NCBI GenBank assembly: GCA_009698815.1
Contig: WLPJ01000002.1
Span: 62,001-126,000, forward strand
Length of the DNA: 64,000 nucleotides
Direction: 5' to 3'
Source of the DNA: Actinomycetota bacterium
GTDB taxonomy: Bacteria; Actinomycetota; Actinomycetes; Nanopelagicales; Nanopelagicaceae
The notes below the pieces were generated by a model, which did no database searches, had not been told where the DNA came from, and worked only from the letters and a program-made list of their open reading frames with translations. The translations under genes were made by a program, and so were the position numbers. Position 1 is the first letter of the stretch, and every line of letters starts with the position of its first letter. Shown piece after piece: positions 33,374 through 43,244 of the stretch.

Positions 33374-36300
33374 ATGAGTTCACATCGCGTCACTGCGATT
33401 CTTGTACTTCATGACGGTGCGCGTTGGTTACCTGAAGTTATCGCATCTCTTGCTTCACAAACGCATCCAGTAAATCAGAGCGTTGCCGTTGATACGGGTT
33501 CCGAGGATGGTTCAGCAAAACTTGTTAAGGGTGCGCGCATTCCAGTTTTTCCGATGGCTCGAGATACCGGATTTGGTGAAGCTATTGGACATGCTGTCTC
33601 AACTCTTCCGAAAATACTTGATCCAGAACGCGAATGGATATGGCTGATCCACGATGATTTAACACTGCACCCAAACGCCTTAGGAAATTTAATTGCCGAA
33701 GTTGAAACTAAACCTAGCGTTGCAATGGCTGGTCCAAAGTTATTGGGTTGGCACGACCACACTCACTTATTAGAAATTGGAGTAAGCATTGCCGCCAACG
33801 GAAATCGTTGGACCGGATTGGAGCCTTCCGAGTATGACCAAGGACAACGCGATGGCGTGTATGAAGTCCTTGCCGTAAGCACCGCTGGCGCACTAATTCG
33901 CAGAGATGTTTTTGAACAACTAGGTGGATTCGATCCCAACTTAGATCTCTTCCGTGATGATGTTGACTTTGGTTGGCGTCTTTACTCCGCGGGCTATACC
34001 GCTATTGCAGTATCTAGCGCCATCGCCTTTCACGCTGAAGCATCTGCCAATGAACGTCGCACAGTTGATGTTGCAGAAGCGTTCCTACATCGCCCCTTGC
34101 TTCTTGATCGCCGTAACGCAGCCTATGTTCTCTTAGTTAATTCTTCGTGGTGGCGGCTTCCGATTCTTACCGTTCAATTATTAACTGGTGCGATATTGCG
34201 CGCGGTCGGCTTTTTATTTGCAAAATTACCCGGATATGCCAGTGATGAAATTTTGGCTATTGGTGCGCTGATTCTGCAACCTGCAGATTTAATCAAAGCG
34301 CGAAAAGTTCGACGGACTCACCGCTTAGTTCCGTCTGGAATTGTGTCAAGATTTATTCCATCGCGTTGGTCGCAGACGCGCCTGGCGCTTTCCAGATCTG
34401 CCGAATGGATTCGCACGCAACTCTTTCCTGCCGAAATAACTGAAGTTCGCGAGATTTCTGTATTGGATGAAAATTTAGATGAAGAGGATTTACTGACTCC
34501 AGCATCTAATCGCAGCTGGATTAATCTACTGAAGCGACCGCTTGTTGCACTTCCACTGTTCCTTTTTTTCTTAACACTCGTTTGGTCGCGTAACCGATTC
34601 GGTGCGCTATCAGGTGGCGCTTTGCCAGAACAACCAAATGGTGTGAGCGATCTCTGGGACATTTACTTCAGGGGATGGCACTCAATTGCCATGGGAACTA
34701 GCGCCGCTGCGCCACCTTGGCTAGCTCTCATAGCAATTTTTGCGACTCCGTTATTAGGTAGCGTGAAGCTCTTTATTGTGGCGCTATTTTTCTTAGCGCC
34801 CTTGGCAATGGCCACAACTTTGCACATGCTTCTGAAACGGTTATCTGATAACCGCTGGCTCACAGCGTCATCTGCAGTCTTATATGCGATTTCACCTGTT
34901 GCAATTTCAGCGATAAATTCCGGCAGGCTTGCCACGGTAGTAATTCTTGTCCTGCTGCCGTTATTAGTGATCGTGGCAAGTGGCTGGCGTGATGTTGAAA
35001 AATTCTCATGGCGTCGGGTGTCTGTCGTCTCCCTTCTAGTTGCGATTTTGGCAGCGTTCTCACCAATTATTTTCTTATTTGGGCTGGCCTTAACTGGCGC
35101 CGCCATTTATCGCGACTATCTTGATAGCAATCAAGGATTAAATTCAAAATTGTTCAATGACCGTCTCCATCGGCGAATTGCCTTAGTTTTAACCCCTTTG
35201 CTGCTTTGCGCACCGTGGAGTTTTGAATTGATATTTAATCCAAATAGGTTTCTTATTGATGCTGGTTTCTTAATTCCAGGTGGTGGACCAAATCTAGCTA
35301 TCCTCGGAAATCCTGGAGGACCAGGATCACTGCCACTGGCCGTGTTGAGTCCGTTATCAATCATTCTTGGCATTTCACTCTTTTCATCTACGCGGGCACG
35401 TCGTGTCGCTGAATTTGGTTTCTTTTCGTTGCTCTCGGCAGTACTCATAAGCGCAATATCGGTAACCGGCAACGGAACATTGATCCCAACCAGAATTTAT
35501 TCTGGAACGCTCATGACTATTACAACAGTGTCTGCGATCTGCGCTGCAGTAATAGCGTTAGATAAATTACGAGATCGACTAATTGCCACAAATATCAATT
35601 TTCGACACATATCTGCTGCAACGCTCTTGGTGGCAACCATTCTTTATTCACTTGCTTCAATTGGCTGGATCGTAACTAAAGGTGCAACTTCACCGTTGCA
35701 AACCGGCAGAGAGGTTGTTTTGCCTGCCTTTTTAGCAATTGAAAGCGACGCTAAAACTTTGGTGCTTCGCCCGCGGACTTCAGGTAAAGAAATTTCACTT
35801 AATTATTATTTGGCACGTGGGGGAGATATATCTCTTGGTCAACCAGATATTGCTCCACAAGATCGAGAACAGATATCAATTGCGGTCCGTGAATTAACCG
35901 ATGGCACCGGACTGACTTCCAGTACCACCTTTGCAGTCCACGGTATTAAGTATCTATTCTTAAAAAGCCCAGTTGATAAAAATATTGCCAGAGTTATTGA
36001 TGGTTTAGGTGGCTTCAATCGTGCATCTTCTACCAACGCCGGAATTGTTTGGAAGACTGTGGGCAGTACAGGGCAAGTTTTATTTAAAGATGCTTCAGGC
36101 AAGAGTTCGGTCTTGGTGGAAGGAATCCTCGGAATAACAGTAAGCGCTCCGGGCGAAATGACCTTAACTGAAAATTACAGCCTTGGGTGGCGAGCAATGC
36201 AAGATGGACAAAGGTTGCAACGTACGCGCAGCGTTGATGGTTTGCCAGTATTCACCGTAGAAAAACCTGGGTTAGTTACTTTGATGTATGACGGAACGCT

Positions 36301-36409
36301 CCGCCGTGCTTGGGTTTCACTGCAGATAGTTATTTTCGTAACTGTTTTGGTTATGGCACTCCCGGCAGGCCGACGTCGGCGCGAAATCGAAGATGCGGAG
36401 TTAGCATGA
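33374..36409 (+). CDS. Large family 2 glycosyltransferase fused to a multi-helix membrane region
   Basis: 1011 residues. A GT2 catalytic domain fills about 1-250 (VTAILVLHDGARWLPEVI, IWLIHDDLTLHPNAL, DLFRDDVDFGWRLYSAGY); about a dozen membrane helices follow between roughly 250 and 790; an extracytoplasmic domain of about 150 residues and a final helix precede a basic C-terminus. Proteins of this size next to whiB2 and a phosphomannomutase are typical of Actinobacteria and are thought to build cell-envelope glycans. The start ATG is 5 bases after the whiB stop, and the end overlaps the DUF5719 gene by 4 bases. Confidence 0.88.
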   Translation: MSSHRVTAILVLHDGARWLPEVIASLASQTHPVNQSVAVDTGSEDGSAKLVKGARIPVFPMARDTGFGEAIGHAVSTLPKILDPEREWIWLIHDDLTLHPNALGNLIAEVETKPSVAMAGPKLLGWHDHTHLLEIGVSIAANGNRWTGLEPSEYDQGQRDGVYEVLAVSTAGALIRRDVFEQLGGFDPNLDLFRDDVDFGWRLYSAGYTAIAVSSAIAFHAEASANERRTVDVAEAFLHRPLLLDRRNAAYVLLVNSSWWRLPILTVQLLTGAILRAVGFLFAKLPGYASDEILAIGALILQPADLIKARKVRRTHRLVPSGIVSRFIPSRWSQTRLALSRSAEWIRTQLFPAEITEVREISVLDENLDEEDLLTPASNRSWINLLKRPLVALPLFLFFLTLVWSRNRFGALSGGALPEQPNGVSDLWDIYFRGWHSIAMGTSAAAPPWLALIAIFATPLLGSVKLFIVALFFLAPLAMATTLHMLLKRLSDNRWLTASSAVLYAISPVAISAINSGRLATVVILVLLPLLVIVASGWRDVEKFSWRRVSVVSLLVAILAAFSPIIFLFGLALTGAAIYRDYLDSNQGLNSKLFNDRLHRRIALVLTPLLLCAPWSFELIFNPNRFLIDAGFLIPGGGPNLAILGNPGGPGSLPLAVLSPLSIILGISLFSSTRARRVAEFGFFSLLSAVLISAISVTGNGTLIPTRIYSGTLMTITTVSAICAAVIALDKLRDRLIATNINFRHISAATLLVATILYSLASIGWIVTKGATSPLQTGREVVLPAFLAIESDAKTLVLRPRTSGKEISLNYYLARGGDISLGQPDIAPQDREQISIAVRELTDGTGLTSSTTFAVHGIKYLFLKSPVDKNIARVIDGLGGFNRASSTNAGIVWKTVGSTGQVLFKDASGKSSVLVEGILGITVSAPGEMTLTENYSLGWRAMQDGQRLQRTRSVDGLPVFTVEKPGLVTLMYDGTLRRAWVSLQIVIFVTVLVMALPAGRRRREIEDAELA

Positions 36410-37719
36410 GATTTCAACGCCCCGTAGCCCTTATTGGCTCTGTAGTTGCAACACTCTTGGTAGCCAACGGAATTAACGTTGGATTATCAAAAGATGAGTT
36501 CTCAACTAACTATCCAGCGGTAGTTTGCCCGCCAACTCTAAATAATTTGACTACAGCAATCTCTCTTCCTTCATCAAAGACAGAATTTCGATTAACGGGC
36601 ACGAAGTCTCTCTCGCTCATTCCTTCGCAAACTCTGCGGTATATGCAAGCCAAGGCTCCCGCAATCATTGAATCGCAAGGTGCAACACCAGTTGTCTGGC
36701 AGATTCGCAAAGATGTTTGGGCGGGTGCGACTATTTGTTCATCACTACAAAATGAACAATGGTTTGTTGGTGGCGCCGCGGATGTGACAAGTAAGGGAAG
36801 AATTATGCTGGTTAACAGCGGGTTAAGTGCCGCAATTGTTGATCTGCAGATTTGGAATGAAGTGGGTGCGCAACCATCTAAACCAGTTAGCCTTAAAGCC
36901 AATTCATACTCTGAAATTGGCCTGGATTCACTAGCCCCAGGTTCGCGCCAAGTTGTAGTTCAAGCAATCACGCGATCGGGCAGAGTTACAAGCTATATGT
37001 TGGATGAACGCGGCAAGGGGTTACGCGCACTTGGGGGAGACATCATTAACTTCGCGCCATCTGCCACCAAAGAAATTTTCATCCCAGCGATTCCACATAC
37101 CGTTAATAAAGTTGGTACTAAGTTAGTAGAACTTCCTCATTCGTTGCGCTTACTGGTGCCCGGAGAAATCGATGCTCGAGTAAGCGTCAAAGTCTTATCC
37201 ACCGATGGCACATTTATCCCTGCCGGGCTAGAAAACAAATTAGTCAAGGCGGGTTCCGTAGTCACATTAGATCTAAATCCAAAGCTGCCTGCTAGTAAAT
37301 TTGGCATCCAAATTACATCGGATGAACCGCTGGTTGCCAGCGTATTTTCTACGACCCTGGCCGAAGGCAAGTCGGATTTCATCTGGAGTACAGCCGTTCC
37401 AGCACTTACAAAGTTCACATTAGCAACAACTGGAATTGCTCCGCAGCTAATCTTTATTGGTTCTTCAATAACGGCTGAGGCGCAATTATTCTTTAACAAC
37501 GGAGAACGCAAGCAAGTAGTAATTAACGGAAGTGAAATTGCCACCCTCAAAGTTCCCGATGGAGTTCGCTCTGTCACATTTACAAAGGTAGGCAAGGGGA
37601 TTTACGGAGCAGGTCTGGTTGCAACCAAGAGCGGCTATGGATACTTCCCACTTACTGCTGGCAGTGTCCTTACAAAGTCATCAGTGCCGCTTTCAAATAT
37701 TCGCGTCTTAACTCCGTGA
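36406..37719 (+). CDS. DUF5719-family exported protein
   Basis: About 437 residues from ATG 36406, which overlaps the glycosyltransferase stop (ATGA). An N-terminal hydrophobic segment (PVALIGSVVATLLVANGINV) serves as signal or anchor; the rest is beta-rich and extracytoplasmic. DUF5719 proteins follow this glycosyltransferase in many Actinobacteria. The coupling suggests it works with the membrane glycosyltransferase at the outer face; no catalytic residues were recognised. Confidence 0.82.
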   Translation: MRFQRPVALIGSVVATLLVANGINVGLSKDEFSTNYPAVVCPPTLNNLTTAISLPSSKTEFRLTGTKSLSLIPSQTLRYMQAKAPAIIESQGATPVVWQIRKDVWAGATICSSLQNEQWFVGGAADVTSKGRIMLVNSGLSAAIVDLQIWNEVGAQPSKPVSLKANSYSEIGLDSLAPGSRQVVVQAITRSGRVTSYMLDERGKGLRALGGDIINFAPSATKEIFIPAIPHTVNKVGTKLVELPHSLRLLVPGEIDARVSVKVLSTDGTFIPAGLENKLVKAGSVVTLDLNPKLPASKFGIQITSDEPLVASVFSTTLAEGKSDFIWSTAVPALTKFTLATTGIAPQLIFIGSSITAEAQLFFNNGERKQVVINGSEIATLKVPDGVRSVTFTKVGKGIYGAGLVATKSGYGYFPLTAGSVLTKSSVPLSNIRVLTP

Positions 37720-37748
37720 CAATCCCAGATATTCAACGCCTTCACCAC

Positions 37749-37754
37749 TAATCT
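37749..37754 (+). promoter_or_regulatory. Leaderless -10 for the DUF3499 gene
   Basis: TAATCT, 7 bases before the ATG at 37762. Confidence 0.5.
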
Positions 37755-37761
37755 AGGAACC

Positions 37762-38139
37762 ATGAGTAAGTTGGCAAGAACCGGTCGCAGCTGTTCGCGA
37801 GTTAGCTGCAGAAGTCTGGCTTCGATGACCCTTACCTATATTTACGCTGATTCAACTGCGGTGCTTGGACCGCTTGCCACATTTTCAGAGCCACACTCTT
37901 ACGATTTGTGTGAAACCCATGGAAAGCGTTTGACCGTTCCAAATGGTTGGAACGTAATTAAAGAAGAAAGTTCGCAAGATCCAACAGGTCCCAGTGATGA
38001 CGATCTAATGGCAATTGCTGATGCGGTGCGAGAAGTTGCCATGGTTCAAAGTTCAAACAGTGAAGAAATTTTGGATAGTTCAGGCAATTCAGCAAATCAG
38101 CTGGGACGCCGCGGCCACTTGCGCGCCGTGCCTTCTTAG
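37762..38139 (+). CDS. DUF3499 conserved actinobacterial protein
   Basis: 125 residues with the family core CSRVSCRSLASMTLTYIYAD, then STAVLGPLATFSEPHSYDLC, whose cysteines suggest a small metal or zinc-ribbon site. Function unknown. It sits directly before the phosphohexomutase gene, as Rv3258c does before Rv3257c in Mycobacterium. The C-terminal half is acidic and variable. Confidence 0.93.
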   Translation: MSKLARTGRSCSRVSCRSLASMTLTYIYADSTAVLGPLATFSEPHSYDLCETHGKRLTVPNGWNVIKEESSQDPTGPSDDDLMAIADAVREVAMVQSSNSEEILDSSGNSANQLGRRGHLRAVPS

Positions 38140-38179
38140 TTTTTAATTAGCAAAAACTTGCTACAGAGAGAAGACCCTC

Positions 38180-39526
38180 ATTTCAATCTTTAAGGCTTAT
38201 GACATTCGCGGTTTAGTTGATGTAGAAATTACCGCGGACTTTTGCTTTGCTACCGGCGTTGCCTTTGCAAGATTCCTGAAGCAAGAACGTGAACCAGGCT
38301 CAGTAGTAATAGGTGAAGATATGCGCCCATCATCACCCATTTTTGCTGAGGCGTTTTCTGCAGGCGTTACTTCACAAGGCCTCAATGTGATTCGTATCGG
38401 GCTAGCTTCAACTGACATGCTTTATTTTGCAGCTGGTAAATTGAATTTTCCTGGTGCGATGTTTACTGCCAGCCATAATCCAGCCGAATATAACGGGATT
38501 AAATTGTGTCTTAGCGGTGCGCGCCCAATCGGAAAAGAATCTGGCTTGTTAACAATCGAACGTTTTGTAAACGATGGATCCCCAATAGATTTTAGAAGCG
38601 TGGGTAATGAGAGCAACAGTGACATGTTGACTGAATATGTTGACCATTTGCTTAACCTGGTGGATTTATCTGATATTCATCCGCTGAAGATAGTTATTGA
38701 CGCCGGAAATGGCATGGCTGGACATACTGCACCAGCGGTATTCGCGCGCCTTAACTGTGAAGTGATCCCTATGTATTATGAATTAGATGGCACCTTCCCA
38801 AACCATGAAGCAAATCCAATTGATCCTAAGAACCTTAAAGATCTTCAGAAAGCGGTTAAGAAACATAAAGCCGATATCGGTCTTGCCTTCGATGGCGACG
38901 CTGATCGCTGTTTCTTAGTAGATGAAAATGGCGAGCTTGTAAATCCTTCAACTCTGACCGCCCTAATTGCTGCCCGCGAATTAGCCAAGAACCCTGGCGC
39001 TAGCATTATTTATAATTTAATTTCTTCGCGCGCCGTTATTGAGATCGTGGAAGAAAACGGTGGAAAAGCAATTCGCTCCCGAGTCGGTCACTCATATATA
39101 AAGAAGTTGATGGCAGATACCGGAGCTGTTTTCGGCGGCGAACATTCAGGTCACTTTTACTTTAAAGATTTTTGGCGCGCTGATTCTGGAATGCTGGCAG
39201 CTTTGCATGCAATTGCAGCACTCGGGGAAGTAAGCGCTTCTCTGTCTAAGATTTTGAAACCTTATTGTCGCTATGTGGCAAGTGGAGAAATCAATTCAGA
39301 AGTCTTAGATGCGCAGAGTTCGATGAATGAGATTGTAGAAAAATTTGGTGAATCTGCCGGAAATGAAGTTGATCATCTTGATGGCTTGACCGTAAATGGC
39401 GATACCTGGTGGTTTAACGTCCGCGCTTCAAATACCGAGCCCTTACTTCGTTTAAATGTCGAAGCTAAGACGCAGGCACGCATGGAGAAGATAAGAGATG
39501 AGGTGCTCGCCACAATCCGTGGCTAG
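38180..39526 (+). CDS. Phosphomannomutase/phosphoglucomutase, probable ATT start
   Basis: Alpha-D-phosphohexomutase, about 448 residues, converting mannose-6-P or glucose-6-P to the 1-phosphate. Visible blocks: FKAYDIRGLV at the N-terminus, the phosphoserine loop FTASHNPAEYNGIK, the metal loop FDGDADRCFLVDE, the sugar-binding GGEHSGHFYF and the phosphate-binding RASNTEPLLRLN. The frame is open back to 38147 but contains no ATG, GTG or TTG before FKAYDIRG. The best start is ATT 38180, preceded by GAGAGAAGACC, nearly the same as the ribosome site GGGAGAAGACC of sahH. The first in-frame ATG (38321) would delete the conserved N-terminal sheet. Confidence 0.88.
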   Translation: MSIFKAYDIRGLVDVEITADFCFATGVAFARFLKQEREPGSVVIGEDMRPSSPIFAEAFSAGVTSQGLNVIRIGLASTDMLYFAAGKLNFPGAMFTASHNPAEYNGIKLCLSGARPIGKESGLLTIERFVNDGSPIDFRSVGNESNSDMLTEYVDHLLNLVDLSDIHPLKIVIDAGNGMAGHTAPAVFARLNCEVIPMYYELDGTFPNHEANPIDPKNLKDLQKAVKKHKADIGLAFDGDADRCFLVDENGELVNPSTLTALIAARELAKNPGASIIYNLISSRAVIEIVEENGGKAIRSRVGHSYIKKLMADTGAVFGGEHSGHFYFKDFWRADSGMLAALHAIAALGEVSASLSKILKPYCRYVASGEINSEVLDAQSSMNEIVEKFGESAGNEVDHLDGLTVNGDTWWFNVRASNTEPLLRLNVEAKTQARMEKIRDEVLATIRG

Positions 39527-39577
39527 CGTCTAAATAGCCAGCAAGGGTCGGTGCGCGCTAATCTATGCACAGAGCCG

Positions 39578-39606
39578 CCTAGCAAAGTAGAGCCCTACGC
39601 CTTAGG
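39578..39606 (+). other. Possible RNA stem-loop in the sahH leader
   Basis: CCTA (39578) pairs with TAGG (39603), and inside it GTAG (39587) pairs with CTAC (39595) around an AGCC loop, giving two short nested helices with an internal loop 50 bases before the sahH ATG. There is no U-run, so it is not an intrinsic terminator. It does not resemble the SAH or SAM riboswitch consensus as I remember them. Confidence 0.25.
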
Positions 39607-39655
39607 TAAGCACAGTCCAATCAACTGTTATTAATTACCATTTAGGGAGAAGACC

Positions 39656-40942
39656 ATGAATTCACCAGTTACAACGACACTTCCAAAACACGATATCGCT
39701 GACGCATCACTTGCAGCCCAAGGTCGCAAAAAGATCGAATGGGCAGAACGTAATATGCCTGTACTCGCGCAGATCCGGGAACGCTTCGAGAAGTCACAGC
39801 CATTTACTGGCGTACGCATCGCAGCATGTATGCACGTCACTACAGAGACTGCCAACTTGATGCGCGTTCTTAAAGCTGGTGGAGCAGAAATCGCACTTTG
39901 TGCATCAAACCCATTGTCAACACAAGATGACACAGCCGCAGCGCTTGTTCACGAATATGGAATTTCAGTATTCGCTCGCAATGCAGTTGATCGTGACGGT
40001 TACTACTCACACATCAATGCTGCACTCGATATCGAACCTCACCAAGTATTTGATGATGGTTGCGACCTCGTTAACACTCTTCACACAACTCGTAAGGAAC
40101 TTCTTCCAAATATCGCTGGTGGTTGCGAAGAGACCACAACTGGCGTAATCCGTCTTAACCAAATGGCTAAAGATGGCGCACTCACTTTCCCAATGATCGC
40201 TGTCAATGACACCGATACCAAGCACATGTTCGACAACCGTTACGGAACAGGTCAATCAACTCTCGACGCTGTCTTCCGTGCAACTAATTTTCTTCTCGCT
40301 GGACGCATCGTCGTCGTAGCGGGATTTGGTTACTGTGGCAAGGGCGTTGCAGAACGCGCTAAGGGTATGGGCGCTGATGTTGTTGTTACTGAAATCGATC
40401 CAACAAAGGCGCTCGATGCCATGATGCAGGGATTCCGCGTCATGCCAATGCTTGATGCTGCCAAGGTTGGCGATGTATTCATTACCGTTACTGGCAATCG
40501 CGATGTATTACGTGATGAGCACTTTGCAGTTATGAAAGATGGCGCAATCATGGCTAACTCAGGCCACTTCGATATCGAAATCGATGTTGCCTGGCTTGAA
40601 CAAAATTCAAAGACAAAGAATGCCAAGATGCGCCACCAAACAGATGAGTATGTACTCGCTGATGGTCGCCGCTTACTGCTTCTAGCAGAAGGCCGTTTGG
40701 TTAACCTGGGAGCTGCAGAAGGCCACCCAGCATCAGTTATGGATATGTCATTCTCTGATCAAGCGCTAACTGCCGAATACTTAGTTAAGGAAGCAAAGAA
40801 TCTTCCAGCAGGTGTTCACAACGTTCCAACTTATATCGATAAGGAAGTTGCTAGCCTGAAGTTGATTTCAATGGGTGGACGAATCGATACCTTAACTCCA
40901 GCTCAAGATATGTACCTGAACTCTTGGGAGCACGGTAGCTAA
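39656..40942 (+). CDS. sahH: Adenosylhomocysteinase
   Basis: NAD-dependent hydrolysis of S-adenosylhomocysteine to adenosine and homocysteine in the methyl cycle. 428 residues: [18 protein letters not shown], the NAD-binding [20 protein letters not shown] near residue 228, and the C-terminal [16 protein letters not shown] (family C-termini commonly end in Y after an extra extension; this one ends HGS). A clear GGGAGAAG ribosome site precedes the ATG, and a leader of at least 50 bases is likely. The stop overlaps the mtrA start by one base. Confidence 0.96.
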   Translation: MNSPVTTTLPKHDIADASLAAQGRKKIEWAERNMPVLAQIRERFEKSQPFTGVRIAACMHVTTETANLMRVLKAGGAEIALCASNPLSTQDDTAAALVHEYGISVFARNAVDRDGYYSHINAALDIEPHQVFDDGCDLVNTLHTTRKELLPNIAGGCEETTTGVIRLNQMAKDGALTFPMIAVNDTDTKHMFDNRYGTGQSTLDAVFRATNFLLAGRIVVVAGFGYCGKGVAERAKGMGADVVVTEIDPTKALDAMMQGFRVMPMLDAAKVGDVFITVTGNRDVLRDEHFAVMKDGAIMANSGHFDIEIDVAWLEQNSKTKNAKMRHQTDEYVLADGRRLLLLAEGRLVNLGAAEGHPASVMDMSFSDQALTAEYLVKEAKNLPAGVHNVPTYIDKEVASLKLISMGGRIDTLTPAQDMYLNSWEHGS

Positions 40943-41628
40943 TGACTTTAGTTATGGTCGTCGATGACGACCAGGATCTTGCGGAGATGCTCGGCATTGT
41001 TTTAACTGGTGCCGGCATCGACGTAGATTTAGTAAGTCGTGGTGATGAGGTTCTGGAGGTTTTTAGAAATAATCCTCCAGATCTTGTCCTGCTAGATGTA
41101 ATGCTTCCCGGTCTTGATGGAATAGAAGTTTGTAAGTTAATTCGCGCCGAATCCATGGTGCCGATCATCATGCTTAGCGCAAAAGGCGATACCCATGATG
41201 TGGTGCTGGGATTGGAAGCGGGCGCTGATGATTACATGGTTAAGCCATTTCGCCACGCTTCAGAATTAGTTGCTCGAATTAGAACTCGTTTGCGCCGTAC
41301 CAATGCAGATGTTTCGGGGTTGCTAACAATTGGTGATCTTTCGATAGATGTTACTGCGCACGAAATTATTCGCGGCGGCAAGAAAATTGCTCTCACCCGC
41401 TTGGAATTTGATCTCTTAGTCGCACTTGCCAAAGAACCGGGCAGAGTCTTTTCTCGTGATGCGCTGCTCAGCGAAGTTTGGGGATATCGCCACTCAACCG
41501 ATACCCGCTTAGTAAATGTACATGTACAGCGTTTGCGTTCAAAAGTTGAGCATGATCCAGAGCACCCCGCAATTGTCATGACAGTTCGCGGAGTTGGATA
41601 TAAAGCTGGAGTTTCGGGCGCTTCTTAG
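40942..41628 (+). CDS. mtrA: Response regulator MtrA
   Basis: OmpR/PhoB-family regulator of cell-wall turnover, replication and division in Actinobacteria. 228 residues: receiver domain with acidic pocket VVDDDQD and phospho-acceptor Asp52 in LLDVMLPGLDG, the conserved Lys in MVKPF, and a C-terminal winged helix ending in VHVQRLRSKVEHDPEHP and TVRGVGYKAG. The MtrA identity rests on the sahH-mtrA-mtrB order as in Mycobacterium. It is translationally coupled to sahH (TAATG). Confidence 0.95.
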   Translation: MTLVMVVDDDQDLAEMLGIVLTGAGIDVDLVSRGDEVLEVFRNNPPDLVLLDVMLPGLDGIEVCKLIRAESMVPIIMLSAKGDTHDVVLGLEAGADDYMVKPFRHASELVARIRTRLRRTNADVSGLLTIGDLSIDVTAHEIIRGGKKIALTRLEFDLLVALAKEPGRVFSRDALLSEVWGYRHSTDTRLVNVHVQRLRSKVEHDPEHPAIVMTVRGVGYKAGVSGAS

Positions 41629-41629
41629 A

Positions 41630-43204
41630 ATGAACCGCATAGTTAAGAAAGTCAGAACTTCGCTGGCTTCTAAAGTTATCGTTTCAACAGTTCTGCTCTC
41701 GCTAGGCGTTGTTTGGATAACCGGATCTGCCCTGTACTCGCAATTATCTGCCGGCGTAAAGCAGGTAAATCTCGAAACGTCTCTAGCTGAGGCACGTTCC
41801 TCATTTTTCAATGCGCAGTATCAGTTCTTATTGGTAGACGGGGCCAAAAATTCAATTATCACTAAGACCGTGCAAGAAATCATTATCTCTTCAACGGCAG
41901 TCAGTCTTAATCAGGACCGCAAGTCCATCTTTTTAAGTCGTATTGGTTCTGTCCTTGATTCTGGTTCAAAAGTTGTGGCAATTGACTACAGCACCGTAAC
42001 TGACGAGCTGGATGTCTCATCATTTCCCACCGAATTACGCAAGCGAGTTCGGGCTAGTGATCTAGTCGAATATCAATATGCCACAGTTAGTTATAAGAAT
42101 CGCGCAGATGCAGACGTTTTAATAGCAGGTCGCAGAATTGCGATTCCTGATTCTGGAAACTATGAGATGTACTTTGTTTATTCACTAACCAACCAGAATA
42201 CAACTCTGGCGCTGATAACTAACTCATTGCTAGTAACCGGCTTAGCCCTGCTATTTCTAATCGGTTTAATCACCTGGCTTGTTGTGCGACAAGTTGTAAA
42301 GCCGGTGCGCGAAGCCGCTCGTATCGCTCAACAATTTACTGAAGGTGATTTCACACAGCGCATGCAAGTCGAGAGCTCTGATGAAATTGCCACCTTAGGT
42401 ACTGCATTTAACGACATGGCGCTCTCCTTGGAGTCGCAGATTTCCCGATTAGAGAATTTATCTCGCGTCCAGCAACGATTTGTCTCTGACGTTTCCCATG
42501 AGCTGCGCACCCCACTAACGACGTTGCGAATGGCATCAGAAGTTATCTATGGCCAGCGCGAAAACTTTGATCCCACTATTGCGCGAAGTTCTGAATTACT
42601 TGTCGCACAGCTAGACCGATTCGAAGGTCTGCTGGAAGATCTACTTGAGATCAGTCGATTCGACGCTGAAGTTGCAGTGCTTGAACCAGCAGACTTTGAC
42701 CTAGTTGGTCTAATTAAGCGTTGCATGGCGGATTTGCTTGGTAATGAAAATGACCAGCAATCAGTGATCAACATTGAGCACGAGACTGAGCAGGTAATGA
42801 TCAAGGCAGATATTCGCCGCGTCGAGCGAATTATGCGCAATTTGCTATCTAATGCCTTAGATCATGCGGAAGATAAACCAGTAGATGTAAGGATTATCTC
42901 GACAAGTACAGAAGTTGGTGTCGGAGTTCGCGATCATGGCCCCGGAATTGAACCTTCGGTTCTCTCGCGGGTATTTGATCGTTTTTGGCGTGCGGATCCT
43001 TCGCGTGCTCGAGTACGCGGTGGCACTGGACTTGGACTATCGATCGCACTGGAAGATGCGCGCCTACATAATGGTGAACTAGATGCTTGGGGCGCACCAG
43101 GTTTCGGCGCACATTTTGTGATGACCTTGCCACGAATTGCTGGTGAGCAAATTAGCGGACGCCCAATTCGCTCACAACCATTTGACTATCCTCAGACCGA
43201 TTAA
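41630..43204 (+). CDS. mtrB: Sensor histidine kinase MtrB
   Basis: Membrane kinase partner of MtrA. 524 residues from ATG 41630 (one base after the mtrA stop; ATG 41594 is also in frame inside mtrA). TM1 lies at about 15-35, then an extracytoplasmic sensor of about 150 residues, TM2 at about 190-215, HAMP, and HisKA with the phospho-acceptor His290 in DVSHELRTPL. The ATPase domain has an N box (MRNLLSNALDHAEDKP), DHGPGIEP and GGTGLGLSIAL. In most Actinobacteria lpqB follows mtrB; here comF follows. Confidence 0.95.
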   Translation: MNRIVKKVRTSLASKVIVSTVLLSLGVVWITGSALYSQLSAGVKQVNLETSLAEARSSFFNAQYQFLLVDGAKNSIITKTVQEIIISSTAVSLNQDRKSIFLSRIGSVLDSGSKVVAIDYSTVTDELDVSSFPTELRKRVRASDLVEYQYATVSYKNRADADVLIAGRRIAIPDSGNYEMYFVYSLTNQNTTLALITNSLLVTGLALLFLIGLITWLVVRQVVKPVREAARIAQQFTEGDFTQRMQVESSDEIATLGTAFNDMALSLESQISRLENLSRVQQRFVSDVSHELRTPLTTLRMASEVIYGQRENFDPTIARSSELLVAQLDRFEGLLEDLLEISRFDAEVAVLEPADFDLVGLIKRCMADLLGNENDQQSVINIEHETEQVMIKADIRRVERIMRNLLSNALDHAEDKPVDVRIISTSTEVGVGVRDHGPGIEPSVLSRVFDRFWRADPSRARVRGGTGLGLSIALEDARLHNGELDAWGAPGFGAHFVMTLPRIAGEQISGRPIRSQPFDYPQTD

Positions 43205-43244
43205 AAACGCTTTAGATTTCTAGCCTTTGTTGCAGGATTCGGCA

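Noticed and set aside
34663-35106. 147-codon reverse frame inside the large glycosyltransferase
   Set aside because: Antisense shadow of a membrane-helix region; no start signal or family match.
38321-38323. ATG 38321 as the start of the phosphohexomutase
   Set aside because: It would remove the conserved FKAYDIRG segment and has no ribosome site; ATT 38180 is better supported.
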